From Lachnospiraceae bacterium (GTDB lineage: Bacteria; Bacillota; Clostridia; Lachnospirales; Lachnospiraceae), in NCBI GenBank assembly GCA_017620155.1, contig JAFZQY010000046.1, forward strand, positions 57,780 through 121,779: DNA of 64,000 nucleotides, in the 5' to 3' direction. This document shows, in pieces, positions 26,394 through 35,011 of this stretch (its first letter is position 1; the number at the start of each line of letters is the position of its first letter). The position numbers and the translations under genes are program-made. A model generated the notes under the pieces. The model did not search any database, was not told the DNA's origin, and was given only the letters and a program-made list of their open reading frames with translations.

Positions 26394-27395
26394 TCAGCCT
26401 CCGAGGGTGGCTTTCATGATGGCCTTGATCGTATGCATGCGGTTCTCGGCCTCATCAAATACTACGGATCTGGGCCCTTCGAATACTTCGTCGGTAACTT
26501 CCAGTTCTGATAAACCGAATTTCTCATAAACCTGACGGCCGACCGTGGTATTAAGGTCATGGAAGGCGGGCAGGCAGTGCATGAATATCGCCATGTCGGA
26601 TGCATGGTCGAAGCACTCCTTACGGACCTGATAAGGTTTGAGTTCCCTGATACGCTCTGCCCATACTTCCTCGGGCTCGCCCATGGATACCCACACATCG
26701 GTGTAGATGACATCGGCACCGCGGCATGCGCTCTCCACATCATCGGTAAGCGTGATGTTTCCGCCGGTCTTGGCCGCGAGGTCTTTTGCATACTTAACGA
26801 GCTTCTCGTCGGGATAATACTTCGGTGATGTGCAAGCCACGAAGTCGAAGCCTAGTTTTGCGCTCGTGACCATCAGGGAGTTGCCCATGTTGTAGCGGGC
26901 ATCGCCCATATATACGAATCTGATATTCTTAAGGCCCCCGAAATGCTCGCGCATCGTGAGGAGGTCTGCGAGCATCTGGGTGGGATGAAATTCATTGGTC
27001 AGACCGTTCCACACCGGAACACCGGCATATTTGGCCAGTTCTTCAACGATATCCTGGCCGTATCCGCGATACTCTATTCCGTCATACATGCGCCCTAATA
27101 CTCTGGCAGAATCCGCGATGGACTCCTTGCGTCCGATCTGTGAGCAGGCGGGATCTAAGTATGTCACATTCATGCCCAGATCATATGCTGCCACTTCAAA
27201 AGAGCATCTGGTCCTGGTACTCGTTTTTTCGAATATCAGCGCGATGTTCTTGCCGCGAAGCGTATCGTGGGCTATGCCCTTTTTCTTCTGGGCCTTAAGC
27301 TCGGCTGCCAGATCCACGAGATAGAGGATCTCCTCGGGCTCATAATCCATAAGTTTTAAGAAGTTTCTTCCTTTTAAAGAGATATCGCTGTTCAT
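26394..27395 (-). CDS. argF: Ornithine carbamoyltransferase
   Basis: 333 residues from ATG 27393-27395. I choose this start because the earlier in-frame ATG is part of the GAGGAG ribosome site. The enzyme makes citrulline from ornithine and carbamoyl phosphate (arginine synthesis, or the reverse in arginine catabolism). Key motifs are [15 protein letters not shown] (carbamoyl-phosphate site), [17 protein letters not shown] and FMHCLPAF (ornithine site Cys). No other arg or arc gene is next to it, so biosynthetic (argF) and catabolic (arcB) roles cannot be separated; the symbol is the default. It follows the flagellar coiled-coil gene with a 9-bp gap. Confidence 0.95.
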   Translation of the reverse strand: MNSDISLKGRNFLKLMDYEPEEILYLVDLAAELKAQKKKGIAHDTLRGKNIALIFEKTSTRTRCSFEVAAYDLGMNVTYLDPACSQIGRKESIADSARVLGRMYDGIEYRGYGQDIVEELAKYAGVPVWNGLTNEFHPTQMLADLLTMREHFGGLKNIRFVYMGDARYNMGNSLMVTSAKLGFDFVACTSPKYYPDEKLVKYAKDLAAKTGGNITLTDDVESACRGADVIYTDVWVSMGEPEEVWAERIRELKPYQVRKECFDHASDMAIFMHCLPAFHDLNTTVGRQVYEKFGLSELEVTDEVFEGPRSVVFDEAENRMHTIKAIMKATLGG

Positions 27396-27403
27396 CTGAC
27401 TCC

Positions 27404-27895
27404 TCATTTCTTTCGTTTATTATCCACAAAAACAGGCGCTGCAAGCCCTGTATTGTTCATGGTCCGGTGATACTTATCCACTGCGGTCGGCGCAGAGACA
27501 TATGTTTTGGTCGGTGTTCCTGCCTGTACGAGGCGGTCTATCCTGGACTGAAGCCTCATCTCGGAAGCCTGGATCAGCGCGGTTTTATCGGTAACGGCCG
27601 TTATCAGGTCCTGGATCTTACGAAGCTGCTCCGAATAGTCTCTCGGGCTTTCCTTAAGAGCCGGGGATACCCGGTCGTAGAGCGCGGTAAAACCGTCATC
27701 CAAAAGACCGAGCCGCTCGATGATCTCGCCCTTTTCCGTGCAGAGCTTATTATACCCGTCTATATCGAGTTCATCGCCGCACATGCATTTTTCATGTTCG
27801 GTGCATATTTCCTGAACACGCTCAAGAAGCTTATTCTTCTTTTCCAGAGAGTCGGCGAGTATCGTAAGATACCGCTCAAGATCGCTATTTTTCAT
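27404..27895 (-). CDS. Small coiled-coil protein, FlgN/FliT-like
   Basis: 163 residues, almost wholly helical by eye: [25 protein letters not shown], then a Cys-containing loop (HEKCMCGDE), then two more long helices and a basic disordered C-terminus ending NKRKK. Size and position just after csrA resemble flagellar export chaperones of the FlgN/FliT kind, but the sequence is not decisive. The coding start is ATG after AAGGAG-like bases near 27900. A hairpin separates it from csrA, so it may have its own promoter. Alternatively it could be a hypothetical protein unrelated to flagella. Confidence 0.55.
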   Translation of the reverse strand: MKNSDLERYLTILADSLEKKNKLLERVQEICTEHEKCMCGDELDIDGYNKLCTEKGEIIERLGLLDDGFTALYDRVSPALKESPRDYSEQLRKIQDLITAVTDKTALIQASEMRLQSRIDRLVQAGTPTKTYVSAPTAVDKYHRTMNNTGLAAPVFVDNKRKK

Positions 27896-27933
27896 AAGAA
27901 GGAGTATAGCATAAACCGCTACGCAAAATCAAA

Positions 27934-27956
27934 GGGCCGCCGCAAAGCGGCAGCCC
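27934..27956 (-). terminator. Hairpin after csrA, probable weak terminator
   Basis: A 10-bp GC-rich stem with one mismatch (GGGCCGCCGC/GCGGCAGCCC) and AAA loop lies 28 bp after the csrA stop. Only a short, interrupted T-run follows on the minus strand (TTTGATTTT), so read-through into the next gene is likely. Confidence 0.6.
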
Positions 27957-27983
27957 GTGTTTCCGAGTATTATACGACTGCGA

Positions 27984-28202
27984 TCAAAGTCCGAGACTCT
28001 TTAAAGCATCCACTGCCGAAGCATCGGAAGAAGCCTGGTTTGCTTCCTGGATCTGCAGATATACTTCTTTACGATATACCGGTATCTCGCGGGGAGCTTC
28101 GATACCTATTTTTACCTGATCACCCTTAACTTCGAGGATGGTCACCTCTACGTTATTGTTGATGATCAGGGCTTCGTTCTTTTTACGTGATAATGCGAGC
28201 AT
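27984..28202 (-). CDS. csrA: Carbon storage/translation regulator CsrA
   Basis: 72 residues, the usual size. CsrA is a dimeric RNA-binding protein that represses translation by binding GGA-containing hairpins at ribosome sites; in flagellated Firmicutes it controls flagellin. The sequence starts MLALSRKKNEALIIN, and VKIGIEAPREIPVYRKEVY includes the RNA-binding strand. It follows fliW by 6 bp. FliW is the protein antagonist of CsrA, so the pair couples flagellin secretion with its translation (established in Bacillus). The C-terminus (SSDASAVDALKSLGL) is a little longer than in Bacillus. Confidence 0.97.
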   Translation of the reverse strand: MLALSRKKNEALIINNNVEVTILEVKGDQVKIGIEAPREIPVYRKEVYLQIQEANQASSDASAVDALKSLGL

Positions 28203-28208
28203 TCCTGA

Positions 28209-28670
28209 TCACCCCTCTTTCGCTTTCTTTGCTGCCGCAAGTTTGTCATATATAGGATATTTAACCTTGTATTCGTCACTCTCGATGATGATCTGGCAAC
28301 CCTTGCAGGTAGCTGAGTTAACGATAACGGGTCCGCGCAGATTGACTGTCATCTTCTCGATCTCATGAGGGATGGTCATGGTAACGAGAACTATCATGTC
28401 CTCATCATTCATCTCGCCAAGAGGCTTTAAGAGTTCGTCGTCAACGCTGGGATTGTAATCTTCTTTTACGATAAGGGGGTTGAGTACCGGCATCGCAAAT
28501 CCGGGTTCCTCAACGGACTGAAGCCACTTAACCGTATTGCTGCCCTGCTCCTCATCATACAGAAGCACGAAATGTTGCAGATCGGGGAAACCTATTATTC
28601 CGCCGGGAAATTCAATGACTTTGGACTCATCGATCTCGATCTCGCCAAAAGCTCTGGTCATCATTTGCAT
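28209..28670 (-). CDS. fliW: Flagellar assembly factor FliW
   Basis: 153 residues from ATG 28668-28670, which follows TTGGAGGG; a TTG five codons earlier is part of that ribosome site. FliW binds CsrA and flagellin alternately, so free flagellin frees CsrA to repress its own mRNA. Hallmarks are FGEIEIDESKVIEFPGGIIGFPDL and VNLRGPVIVNSATCKGCQIII. The gene sits between flgL and csrA as in many Clostridia and Bacilli. A hairpin with GGA in its loop lies 46 nt upstream, a possible CsrA binding site. Confidence 0.96.
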   Translation of the reverse strand: MQMMTRAFGEIEIDESKVIEFPGGIIGFPDLQHFVLLYDEEQGSNTVKWLQSVEEPGFAMPVLNPLIVKEDYNPSVDDELLKPLGEMNDEDMIVLVTMTIPHEIEKMTVNLRGPVIVNSATCKGCQIIIESDEYKVKYPIYDKLAAAKKAKEG

Positions 28671-28715
28671 AACTATACCCTCCAATTTACGTAATCAAGA
28701 TCCTTCAAGACTTAT

Positions 28716-28733
28716 GTGCGAATCCGTTCGCAC
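28716..28733 (-). promoter_or_regulatory. Candidate CsrA-binding hairpin upstream of fliW-csrA
   Basis: On the minus strand a 7-bp stem GTGCGAA/TTCGCAC presents a CGGA tetraloop. GGA in a hairpin loop is the established CsrA recognition feature. A second GGA (AAGGAT) and the ribosome site itself (TTGGAGGG) follow within 50 nt, the multi-site arrangement seen in the Bacillus hag leader. There is no T-run, so it is not a terminator. Confidence 0.5.
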
Positions 28734-28754
28734 CTATAAATAAAATATACATCT

Positions 28755-30302
28755 TTAGATGTAATTAATCAAACTATTCTGCATGATCTTGCTGGTAGCC
28801 ATGAGCGCCGCATCATATGTGGTCTCGGCTGCCGTAAGCAGGACTGCCACCTCTGTCATGTCGATACCTTCGTTCTCTTCCTGCAGCTCCTTGAACGTGG
28901 ATTTCTGCTCCTCGAGTCTTGCGCTTATGAGCTCAAGTCTCGTGGAACGTGTACCGTTCTTGGTGATCGCCACGTTGGTGCTGTCGAGATAATTCTGATA
29001 TCTGGTGATCTGATCGCCGAAGCGCTTGCTTACAGCATCACGGATATATGTGAAAGCCTTGTCGGCAGCATCAAGTCTCTTTTTGCAATCCGTGTATGCA
29101 GAAGTACCTTCTACATAACCCTTGAGTTCCTCTTTAAGGTCGTTTCTTATCTTCTCGATCTCGGTGAACTGGTTGACTATGTCCTTAAGGTCGTCAAGGT
29201 CTCTCTGGACCGCGGGATCGAAGACTTCGTAAGCGTTGGTATTAACCTGGATCGTCTGATTGTATCCGACATCATATACGATCTCGGTATTTACATTGCC
29301 GCCCTTGTTATAAGTAATATCACTATTTCCCGAAGGATCCGTCGTATCGACATAGGTGCACTCGAAATAGTGCTGGGGATTAAGGTCGCCGATCTCCCAG
29401 TTTCTCTTCTGATAATCCACTGATACGGATCCGCCGTCGGTGAAAACGGTGCTAAGCTTGTCTGCTATATCGGATGTAAAAATGATTTCTCCGGTCGTGG
29501 GAATGAAATATGCCGAAGAAGTACCATTTGCCGTGTCTGTGATCATTTTTCCGTATGCATATTCTGCAGAAGGAGCAGTCGTTATCAGTCCGGCGGAAAA
29601 TATAGTATTGGTGATATCGGTTCCGTCTTTATCAAGAATTTTAAATGTCGGATCAACGCTTGCGTCCACATCCTTATATGAGAGCCTGAGCCTGTTGATC
29701 TCTACATTGGTGATGTCAAGTTCATCTGCCGTCAGAGCATTGGCTTTGGTATCGAAAATCGTGTAATCGGTATAGCTGAAGCTGTCGAGCTGGGCCTCTT
29801 TAAGATTCTCTGTGATCTTGTATATCGGTTCCTGTTTGGTCTTGTCGATCTGCTCCTTCTGGAAAGTCAGGGGAGTATCGGTCCTGTATCCGGTGAAGAT
29901 ATATCTGCCCGCGTAGTCCTGATTACCCGTGGCAAAAACTTCATTGGTGTAGGATTCGATCTGGGTTAAGAGCACATTCATGTCGGAAGCGGTGTAGTCC
30001 TTGTTAACACCGGTCTCAACCTGCTTATAAAGATCCGTATAAACCTTGGTGATCGTATCAAGGGACTTAGCCGTAACATCCAGCCATTGGTTTGCGTCCG
30101 GAGCGTTCTTATCATAGTACTGGTTTGCCGTAGACACGTTGCTTCTGAGTCTAAGCGCTCTGATAGCGATAACGGGATCGTCGGAAGGACGCGTGATCTT
30201 GGACTGGCTGGTTAACTGTGTATTGTATTTGTCTTCTGAAATCTTGGTCTGATTGATGTTATACAGAGAGTTTCTCTGCATTATCTTATTCGTCATTCTC
30301 AT
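28755..30302 (-). CDS. flgL: Flagellar hook-associated protein 3 (hook-filament junction)
   Basis: 515 residues. FlgL links the hook-associated FlgK ring to the flagellin filament; it is exported by the flagellar type III apparatus. The N-terminal RMTNKIMQRNSLYNINQTK and ITRPSDDPVIAIRALRLRS form the conserved D0/D1 helix shared with flagellins. The C-terminus (EENEGIDMTEVAVLLTAAET) returns through the matching helix. The central 250 residues are a variable surface region. It is longer than the 300-residue Bacillus protein, owing to this insert. It is 24 bp downstream of the shorter-spaced flgK copy. Confidence 0.95.
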   Translation of the reverse strand: MRMTNKIMQRNSLYNINQTKISEDKYNTQLTSQSKITRPSDDPVIAIRALRLRSNVSTANQYYDKNAPDANQWLDVTAKSLDTITKVYTDLYKQVETGVNKDYTASDMNVLLTQIESYTNEVFATGNQDYAGRYIFTGYRTDTPLTFQKEQIDKTKQEPIYKITENLKEAQLDSFSYTDYTIFDTKANALTADELDITNVEINRLRLSYKDVDASVDPTFKILDKDGTDITNTIFSAGLITTAPSAEYAYGKMITDTANGTSSAYFIPTTGEIIFTSDIADKLSTVFTDGGSVSVDYQKRNWEIGDLNPQHYFECTYVDTTDPSGNSDITYNKGGNVNTEIVYDVGYNQTIQVNTNAYEVFDPAVQRDLDDLKDIVNQFTEIEKIRNDLKEELKGYVEGTSAYTDCKKRLDAADKAFTYIRDAVSKRFGDQITRYQNYLDSTNVAITKNGTRSTRLELISARLEEQKSTFKELQEENEGIDMTEVAVLLTAAETTYDAALMATSKIMQNSLINYI

Positions 30303-30326
30303 AGGGTTTACCTCACTTTAAAAGGC

Positions 30327-32192
30327 CTAGACTCCAGTTTGGAGGATCAGTCTGTCGTAGATCTCCTGGAATGTCTGGATCATCTTGGAAGAAAGTGTAT
30401 ATGCATTCTCGTATTTTACGAGGTTGACTGCTTCTTCATCGCTGTCCACACCCGAAATGGATGTACGCTGGTTGCCGAGTACCGACTGCAGGCTGCAGAA
30501 AGTATCCGAGAAGGTCCTGGCATTGCTGGTATTGAGTGCCACATCCGAAAGTACCGACTCAAGGAATCCGCTGGCATTGTAGCCTCTGAAGCTGAGCTGC
30601 GTCTTATCTTTCAGAACCTCGATGGCTTTCTTGATGTTATCGCATTCCTCAACGCCGTTTGAAGGATCCTTGCGCGATCCGAGAAGATCGGGATCTACGT
30701 TCAATGCATCTTCCACGGAGCAGTTGAGAGCGGTGATATGGTAATATCCTCTGTTATCGGTATTAGCGTCCTTATTATTCAGTACATCTTCGCTGTACTG
30801 TTTATTGTCTGCCGGATGATTGCCTGTGATCAGGATTCCTGCATCTTCATTCGTTGTCGTCACGCCTGTCGTGAAGATGTCGTTCATTCCTTTTGCAAAA
30901 AGCCTTACCCACTCGTTCATCTGAGCCATGTAATAAGGAATGCCCTGATACTCGGAGTAACTTCCCATAAGTGCTTCCTTGCCTATCTTGGAGCTTGTGA
31001 CCTGCATGTCGCACTTTTCGTCATCCATGGTGAACTCATAGTAATCAATTATGTCGGTATCTTCGCCGTTAGAGTCTTTTACATAACTGACGGTCCAATC
31101 CTTGTAGTAATACTCCTGATTTCCGAGGATTATGCGTCCGCCGGTATTGGAGAGATTGCACTGTGCCATGGTGCTGAGCTTATCGGATGTGGTCGCGATC
31201 CTTACGGTATGGTTGGTGCCGTCGGAACCTACGTTAGTTACTTTTCCGCTGAAATAGTTGCCGTTATTGCCGTCTCTTAAATCGGCGAGGCCCTTGATCG
31301 AACCGCCCATGGCTGCATTGTCAAGGTTGAACTTCATTCCGTCGCTCCAATATACATCGTAGAGGCCGTCGGCGTCTGTCTGATATACCTTTTCCCAGGA
31401 GTTACGGGCTACGACCTCGAGGGTCTTGAATTCGTTCTGGTCTACCAGAGTCTGTCCGCCCGCAACGGATATGATGCAGCGGGTAGCGCCGGTCTCTTCG
31501 TTAAGAGCGTTGTAGATAGGGGTTTCCTTAACCGTTACGTCAAGATACTTGGAAAGATCGTCTATCAGCACGTCTCTCTTGTCGCGAAGCTCGTTGGCGG
31601 TTATTCCGTTTAACTCTATAACGTTGATCTGCTTATTGATCGTTGCCAGCTCTTCCGCGATCGAATTAACCTGGCTGATCTGGATCTTTAATTCGTCATT
31701 GATATCCTTCTGCAGATCCTGAAGATCGCCGGCCATGTTGTTGAAATAATCGGTCATGGTCTTGGCCTGGGCGACGAATGTAGCCTTGGTGGAAGTTGAG
31801 CTGGAATTCTTGGTAACTTCCTCGAGAGTATCGACTAATTTATTAAATATAGATTTAAATCCCGTCTTGTTATCATCCGTAAAATAGGTCTCCATTACGG
31901 ACATATAGTACTCTTTGCGCTCGAACTCGCCGTAGCGGGTCTCGTTATCCCTGTACTTCTCATCATAGAAGATATCGCGTACGCGCTCGATAGCGAGGGT
32001 ATCAACGCCGGCACCTGCGCATCCGTATGTTGCGAATACTCTCATGGGGTCGTTGGCTGCCGTTACAACCTTCTGACGGGAGTAACCCTCTGTCTCGACA
32101 TTGGCTACGTTGTTCGCGGTTGTATTAAGAGCAGCGTTTGAAGCCTTGAGTCCCGAATATGCTATTTGTAATCCGAAAAATGTTGAAGGCAT
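30327..32192 (-). CDS. flgK: Flagellar hook-associated protein 1, paralogue 2
   Basis: 621 residues. The N-terminal segment STFFGLQIAYSGLKASNAAL, followed by NTTANNVANVETEGYSRQKV, is the conserved flagellar rod/hook/HAP motif. The C-terminal ISGVDSDEEAVNLVKYENAY ... SKMIQTFQEIYDRLI is the classic FlgK end. Like its neighbour it would cap the hook and start the filament junction. Two full-length FlgK genes in tandem are present here; this one is second in transcription order and closer to flgL. Its middle region (residues 230-520) differs strongly from the other copy. Confidence 0.93.
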   Translation of the reverse strand: MPSTFFGLQIAYSGLKASNAALNTTANNVANVETEGYSRQKVVTAANDPMRVFATYGCAGAGVDTLAIERVRDIFYDEKYRDNETRYGEFERKEYYMSVMETYFTDDNKTGFKSIFNKLVDTLEEVTKNSSSTSTKATFVAQAKTMTDYFNNMAGDLQDLQKDINDELKIQISQVNSIAEELATINKQINVIELNGITANELRDKRDVLIDDLSKYLDVTVKETPIYNALNEETGATRCIISVAGGQTLVDQNEFKTLEVVARNSWEKVYQTDADGLYDVYWSDGMKFNLDNAAMGGSIKGLADLRDGNNGNYFSGKVTNVGSDGTNHTVRIATTSDKLSTMAQCNLSNTGGRIILGNQEYYYKDWTVSYVKDSNGEDTDIIDYYEFTMDDEKCDMQVTSSKIGKEALMGSYSEYQGIPYYMAQMNEWVRLFAKGMNDIFTTGVTTTNEDAGILITGNHPADNKQYSEDVLNNKDANTDNRGYYHITALNCSVEDALNVDPDLLGSRKDPSNGVEECDNIKKAIEVLKDKTQLSFRGYNASGFLESVLSDVALNTSNARTFSDTFCSLQSVLGNQRTSISGVDSDEEAVNLVKYENAYTLSSKMIQTFQEIYDRLILQTGV

Positions 32193-32226
32193 CAGATTTC
32201 TCCTTTCGTTATACTAATGATCCCTA

Positions 32227-33957
32227 TCAGGTTCCGAGCGTCTGGATCAGGTGCTCGAGCAGCTCGTCTACTACATTGATGAAACGGCTGGCTGAGTTAT
32301 ATGCGTTCTGGAACTGGATCATGAAAGTAAGCTCTTCGTCGGTATTTACGCCGAGAACCTGCTGTCTGGCGGATTCGATCGAATTAACTGTCTGATCCTG
32401 AGCTTCCTTGATGGTCGTGTATACATTGCCGGATGTGGACACCTGTGAGATCATCGCATTGTAGTAGGACTGGAAGTTCACGGGAGTCGACACTCTGGGG
32501 TTGAGCGTGTAGTCGTCTTTGGAAAAAGCTTCGGAAAGAAGCCTCATGGTCTCGTTGTCTTCGCTTCCGTCCTCAAGTCTGAAGCCCAGGAGTGAAGGAG
32601 CCTGGCGAAGATTCATGTTGATCTTGATATTGGATACGGTGAATCCGTTCCAGTAATCGGTATTTCTGGGATCTGTCAGAGAATCAAACTCGCCGTTTAC
32701 CTGATTCCTGGGAGGATTCTGGCTGTAGATCCTGTCATCGCCGGTCACGGTCTGGAAGATCTGCAGGTATGATCCGTCTTCGTTTCTGAGATAGTCAGAT
32801 GCCGGATATCTCTCGGTAGCTCTGTCGGCTGCATCCATCAGGATGCTGTTGATCTTGGTCGTTACATTGTGGATCAGTGTATCGAACTCGGCTTCCACGT
32901 TCATCAGGACCGACTGGGATATCACGGTGTCGTAGTAATCGAGGCTGGCTTCCTCATCGCCGGGATACTTGTTCATGTCTGCAAAAGTAGCGTTATGGTC
33001 GCCTCTTGCATACAGGCAGGCCTTAAGTTCGCCGACATCGGTGTTGATCTCTGAAGAGATCGGACGGCTTAAGTCAAACACGAGTGCCCCGGGAACGCTC
33101 TCGGGAACCACTACCTTCTCGCCGTCGGAATTGAGCTTATATTCTGCGTTCTGCTTCCAGTAAACGCTGTAGAAACCTGTCTGGGGATCCTGATAGAGCT
33201 CGATCTTATTGACCATGTCGCCTCTTATCAGATCCACGCCCTCGAACTGTACGTTCACACAGTGATCGGAATCCTCTCTCCAGCTGATGTTGGCCATCTG
33301 CCCCAGCTTGTCGAGCAGGTCGTTACGCTCATCGCGCAGGTCATTGGCATGCTCTAACTGAGCGGATTCGATCTTCATGATGTCTATATTTAATTCGTAG
33401 ATCCTCTGCGCCCACGCATTGATGTCGTTCACATCATTTTTGATAGTGGTATTTAAATTGAGCTGGTAGTCACAGAGTGAATTGTATACGTTATTTGCCT
33501 GAGTGATAAACTCATAGGATCTCGTAACGAGGAGGTTCTGATTAACCTCATTACAGGGATCCTTAAGAAGCTCCTCAACGGAAACCCACAGCTCATCCAT
33601 GCTTAAGGAAAAGCTCTGGCCGCCCGAAGATTCGCCCAATATATCCTCCACCTGATTCAGCGCGTCCACACTTGTCTGGTAGAACTCGCTTCGTCCGGAT
33701 TCTCTTCGCATATTTACATCGAGGAAATAATCTCTGACCTGCCGTGTCTCGGCATAAGTGACACCAAGCCCGAGCTGATCGTAACCGATCGCATGCTGCT
33801 TGGAGATAGTCTGATAGGTGGCTGTAGCCAATGAAACCTGCTGGCGGGTATAACCGTCAGTATCGACATTGGTTATGTTATGTGCGGTTGTGTTCAATGC
33901 ATTTGAGGAAATACGAAGTCCGGATGTTCCCAAATACAGATTACTGAACAATGACAT
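32227..33957 (-). CDS. flgK: Flagellar hook-associated protein 1, paralogue 1
   Basis: 576 residues. It begins SLFSNLYLGTSGLRISSNAL and NTTAHNITNVDTDGYTRQQV, with the C-terminal pattern NTDEELTFMIQFQNAY followed by SRFINVVDELLEHLIQT. Both ends are intact, so this is a complete FlgK homologue, not a fragment. It lies 45 bp after flgN, the FlgK/FlgL chaperone gene, the ancestral position of flgK, so this may be the original copy. The middle domain carries no extra recognisable module. Confidence 0.93.
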   Translation of the reverse strand: MSLFSNLYLGTSGLRISSNALNTTAHNITNVDTDGYTRQQVSLATATYQTISKQHAIGYDQLGLGVTYAETRQVRDYFLDVNMRRESGRSEFYQTSVDALNQVEDILGESSGGQSFSLSMDELWVSVEELLKDPCNEVNQNLLVTRSYEFITQANNVYNSLCDYQLNLNTTIKNDVNDINAWAQRIYELNIDIMKIESAQLEHANDLRDERNDLLDKLGQMANISWREDSDHCVNVQFEGVDLIRGDMVNKIELYQDPQTGFYSVYWKQNAEYKLNSDGEKVVVPESVPGALVFDLSRPISSEINTDVGELKACLYARGDHNATFADMNKYPGDEEASLDYYDTVISQSVLMNVEAEFDTLIHNVTTKINSILMDAADRATERYPASDYLRNEDGSYLQIFQTVTGDDRIYSQNPPRNQVNGEFDSLTDPRNTDYWNGFTVSNIKINMNLRQAPSLLGFRLEDGSEDNETMRLLSEAFSKDDYTLNPRVSTPVNFQSYYNAMISQVSTSGNVYTTIKEAQDQTVNSIESARQQVLGVNTDEELTFMIQFQNAYNSASRFINVVDELLEHLIQTLGT

Positions 33958-34002
33958 ATCTGATCACCCTGAGATAAACGCCTCTAAAAAAAGATCCGGT
34001 GC

Positions 34003-34521
34003 TTACTGCTTGGCGTCAAATGATTGTCTGTCAACGCCCAGTGTAGCCCCCGTGCTGTATGCTCCCTTGTTGTAATTGGCACTCTCGGGTGCCGATTTTG
34101 CGGATTGGAGCATGTTCATATTGAAATGGACCATGTCAAGTGCGCTCTGAATGAGTTCCGCATTACGCTCGTTTACGAGCCGTACCTGTTTGGCGGTAGC
34201 CATCAGCTTGTCATAAGCCTCGGCCAGAGCCCTCTGCTCCGAAGGCCTGCCCGCCATGATCCTTATGAGTCTTCTGAGACTCATCGTTTCAACATCCTTG
34301 TTGAGTACGATAGCTATGTCCTTGATCGCTGCCGCCATTTCCTTGTCAAGCGACTGGATCTTAGACAGCTCCAGCTGTTCATCATCCGTGATCTTAGCCA
34401 GGTCGTCCAGATTTTCGGAGACTATAACAGGCGTTTTTGAAAGAGTGAGGTCGAGCAGTTTTTCATATTCGGCCGTTTCTCTATCGAGTACATCGATAAG
34501 TGTTTCCATCAAAGATGCCAT
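34003..34521 (-). CDS. flgN: Flagellar export chaperone FlgN
   Basis: 172 residues, mainly long amphipathic helices (LMETLIDVLDRETAEYEKLLDL, TDDEQLELSKIQSLDKEMAAAI). FlgN keeps FlgK and FlgL unfolded and delivers them to the export gate. Family patterns visible are the early L..VL..E...Y..LL helix and the C-terminal NERNAELIQSALDMVHFNMN helix. The ATG follows AGGAG. Its place between flgM and flgK is the conserved order in Firmicutes. The last 35 residues are disordered and low-complexity. Confidence 0.93.
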   Translation of the reverse strand: MASLMETLIDVLDRETAEYEKLLDLTLSKTPVIVSENLDDLAKITDDEQLELSKIQSLDKEMAAAIKDIAIVLNKDVETMSLRRLIRIMAGRPSEQRALAEAYDKLMATAKQVRLVNERNAELIQSALDMVHFNMNMLQSAKSAPESANYNKGAYSTGATLGVDRQSFDAKQ

Positions 34522-34543
34522 GTGTGTCTCCTAAATCCGAACC

Positions 34544-34828
34544 TTAAATAATTGTTGCCTGATATTTCTCAAGCAATTTCTCTGCAAAGCTTTCGGGACT
34601 TACATTGTATGTGCCGGCAGCGATGCTTTCCTTTACAGGATTGATCTTCTCAGCTCTCACATCGGGTGCACTTGCTACTGCAGCCTTTGCGGTCTGGATA
34701 TCCTTTCCTATACTGGAGAGTTGCAGCTTATCAACGAAGCTTGTGCCTGTCTTGGCTGTAGCCTGAGGCTTTCTTGCAGACTGTGCCTGATAAACCGCCT
34801 GAATCTGGTTATATGCATCTATACGCAT
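34544..34828 (-). CDS. flgM: Anti-sigma-28 factor FlgM
   Basis: 94 residues from ATG 34826-34828, which has the ribosome site AAGGAGGAG; upstream in-frame Met codons overlap or precede it. FlgM binds sigma-28 and is secreted once the hook is complete, releasing late flagellar gene expression. The N-terminus is disordered (IDAYNQIQAVYQAQSARKPQ); the C-terminal half VSPESFAEKLLEKYQ is the sigma-binding helix pattern. First gene of the late operon flgM-flgN-flgK-flgK-flgL-fliW-csrA. Confidence 0.9.
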   Translation of the reverse strand: MRIDAYNQIQAVYQAQSARKPQATAKTGTSFVDKLQLSSIGKDIQTAKAAVASAPDVRAEKINPVKESIAAGTYNVSPESFAEKLLEKYQATII

Positions 34829-34891
34829 CTGTTTCTCCTCCTTCCGCGTATTTTGAGCATTCAAATGCGAGCATTCAAATCTCTGCTTATT

Positions 34892-34918
34892 ATATCGACC
34901 GATTTGCAGGAGACTTTA
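34892..34918 (-). promoter_or_regulatory. Sigma-28 (FliA/SigD)-type promoter of the flgM operon
   Basis: Read on the minus strand: TAAA (34915-34918), exactly 15 bp, then GTCGATAT (34892-34899), against the known consensus TAAA-N15-GCCGATAA. It is placed 64 bp upstream of the flgM ATG. The leader contains a tandem duplication of GAGCATTCAAAT (34857-34882, plus strand). Confidence 0.75.
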
Positions 34919-34942
34919 CACCCGTAAGCAAATTATTTTGTC

Positions 34943-34994
34943 TTGCGCCTCTAAAATATATTAGATAAAATTTATTTATCGTTGGTTAACCAAC
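34943..34994 (+). promoter_or_regulatory. mscL promoter with 14-bp palindrome at the start site
   Basis: TTGCGC (34943-34948), a 17-bp spacer and TAAAAT (34966-34971) form a promoter. GTTGGTTAACCAAC (34981-34994), a perfect palindrome, covers the predicted start of transcription, a position typical of a repressor site. The ribosome site AAAAGGAGG overlaps its downstream edge. Confidence 0.55.
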
Positions 34995-35011
34995 CAAAAG
35001 GAGGCATATAT

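Noticed and set aside
28714-28735. Terminator after flgL
   Set aside because: The 7-bp stem is not followed by T residues, and its loop contains GGA, which suits a CsrA site better.
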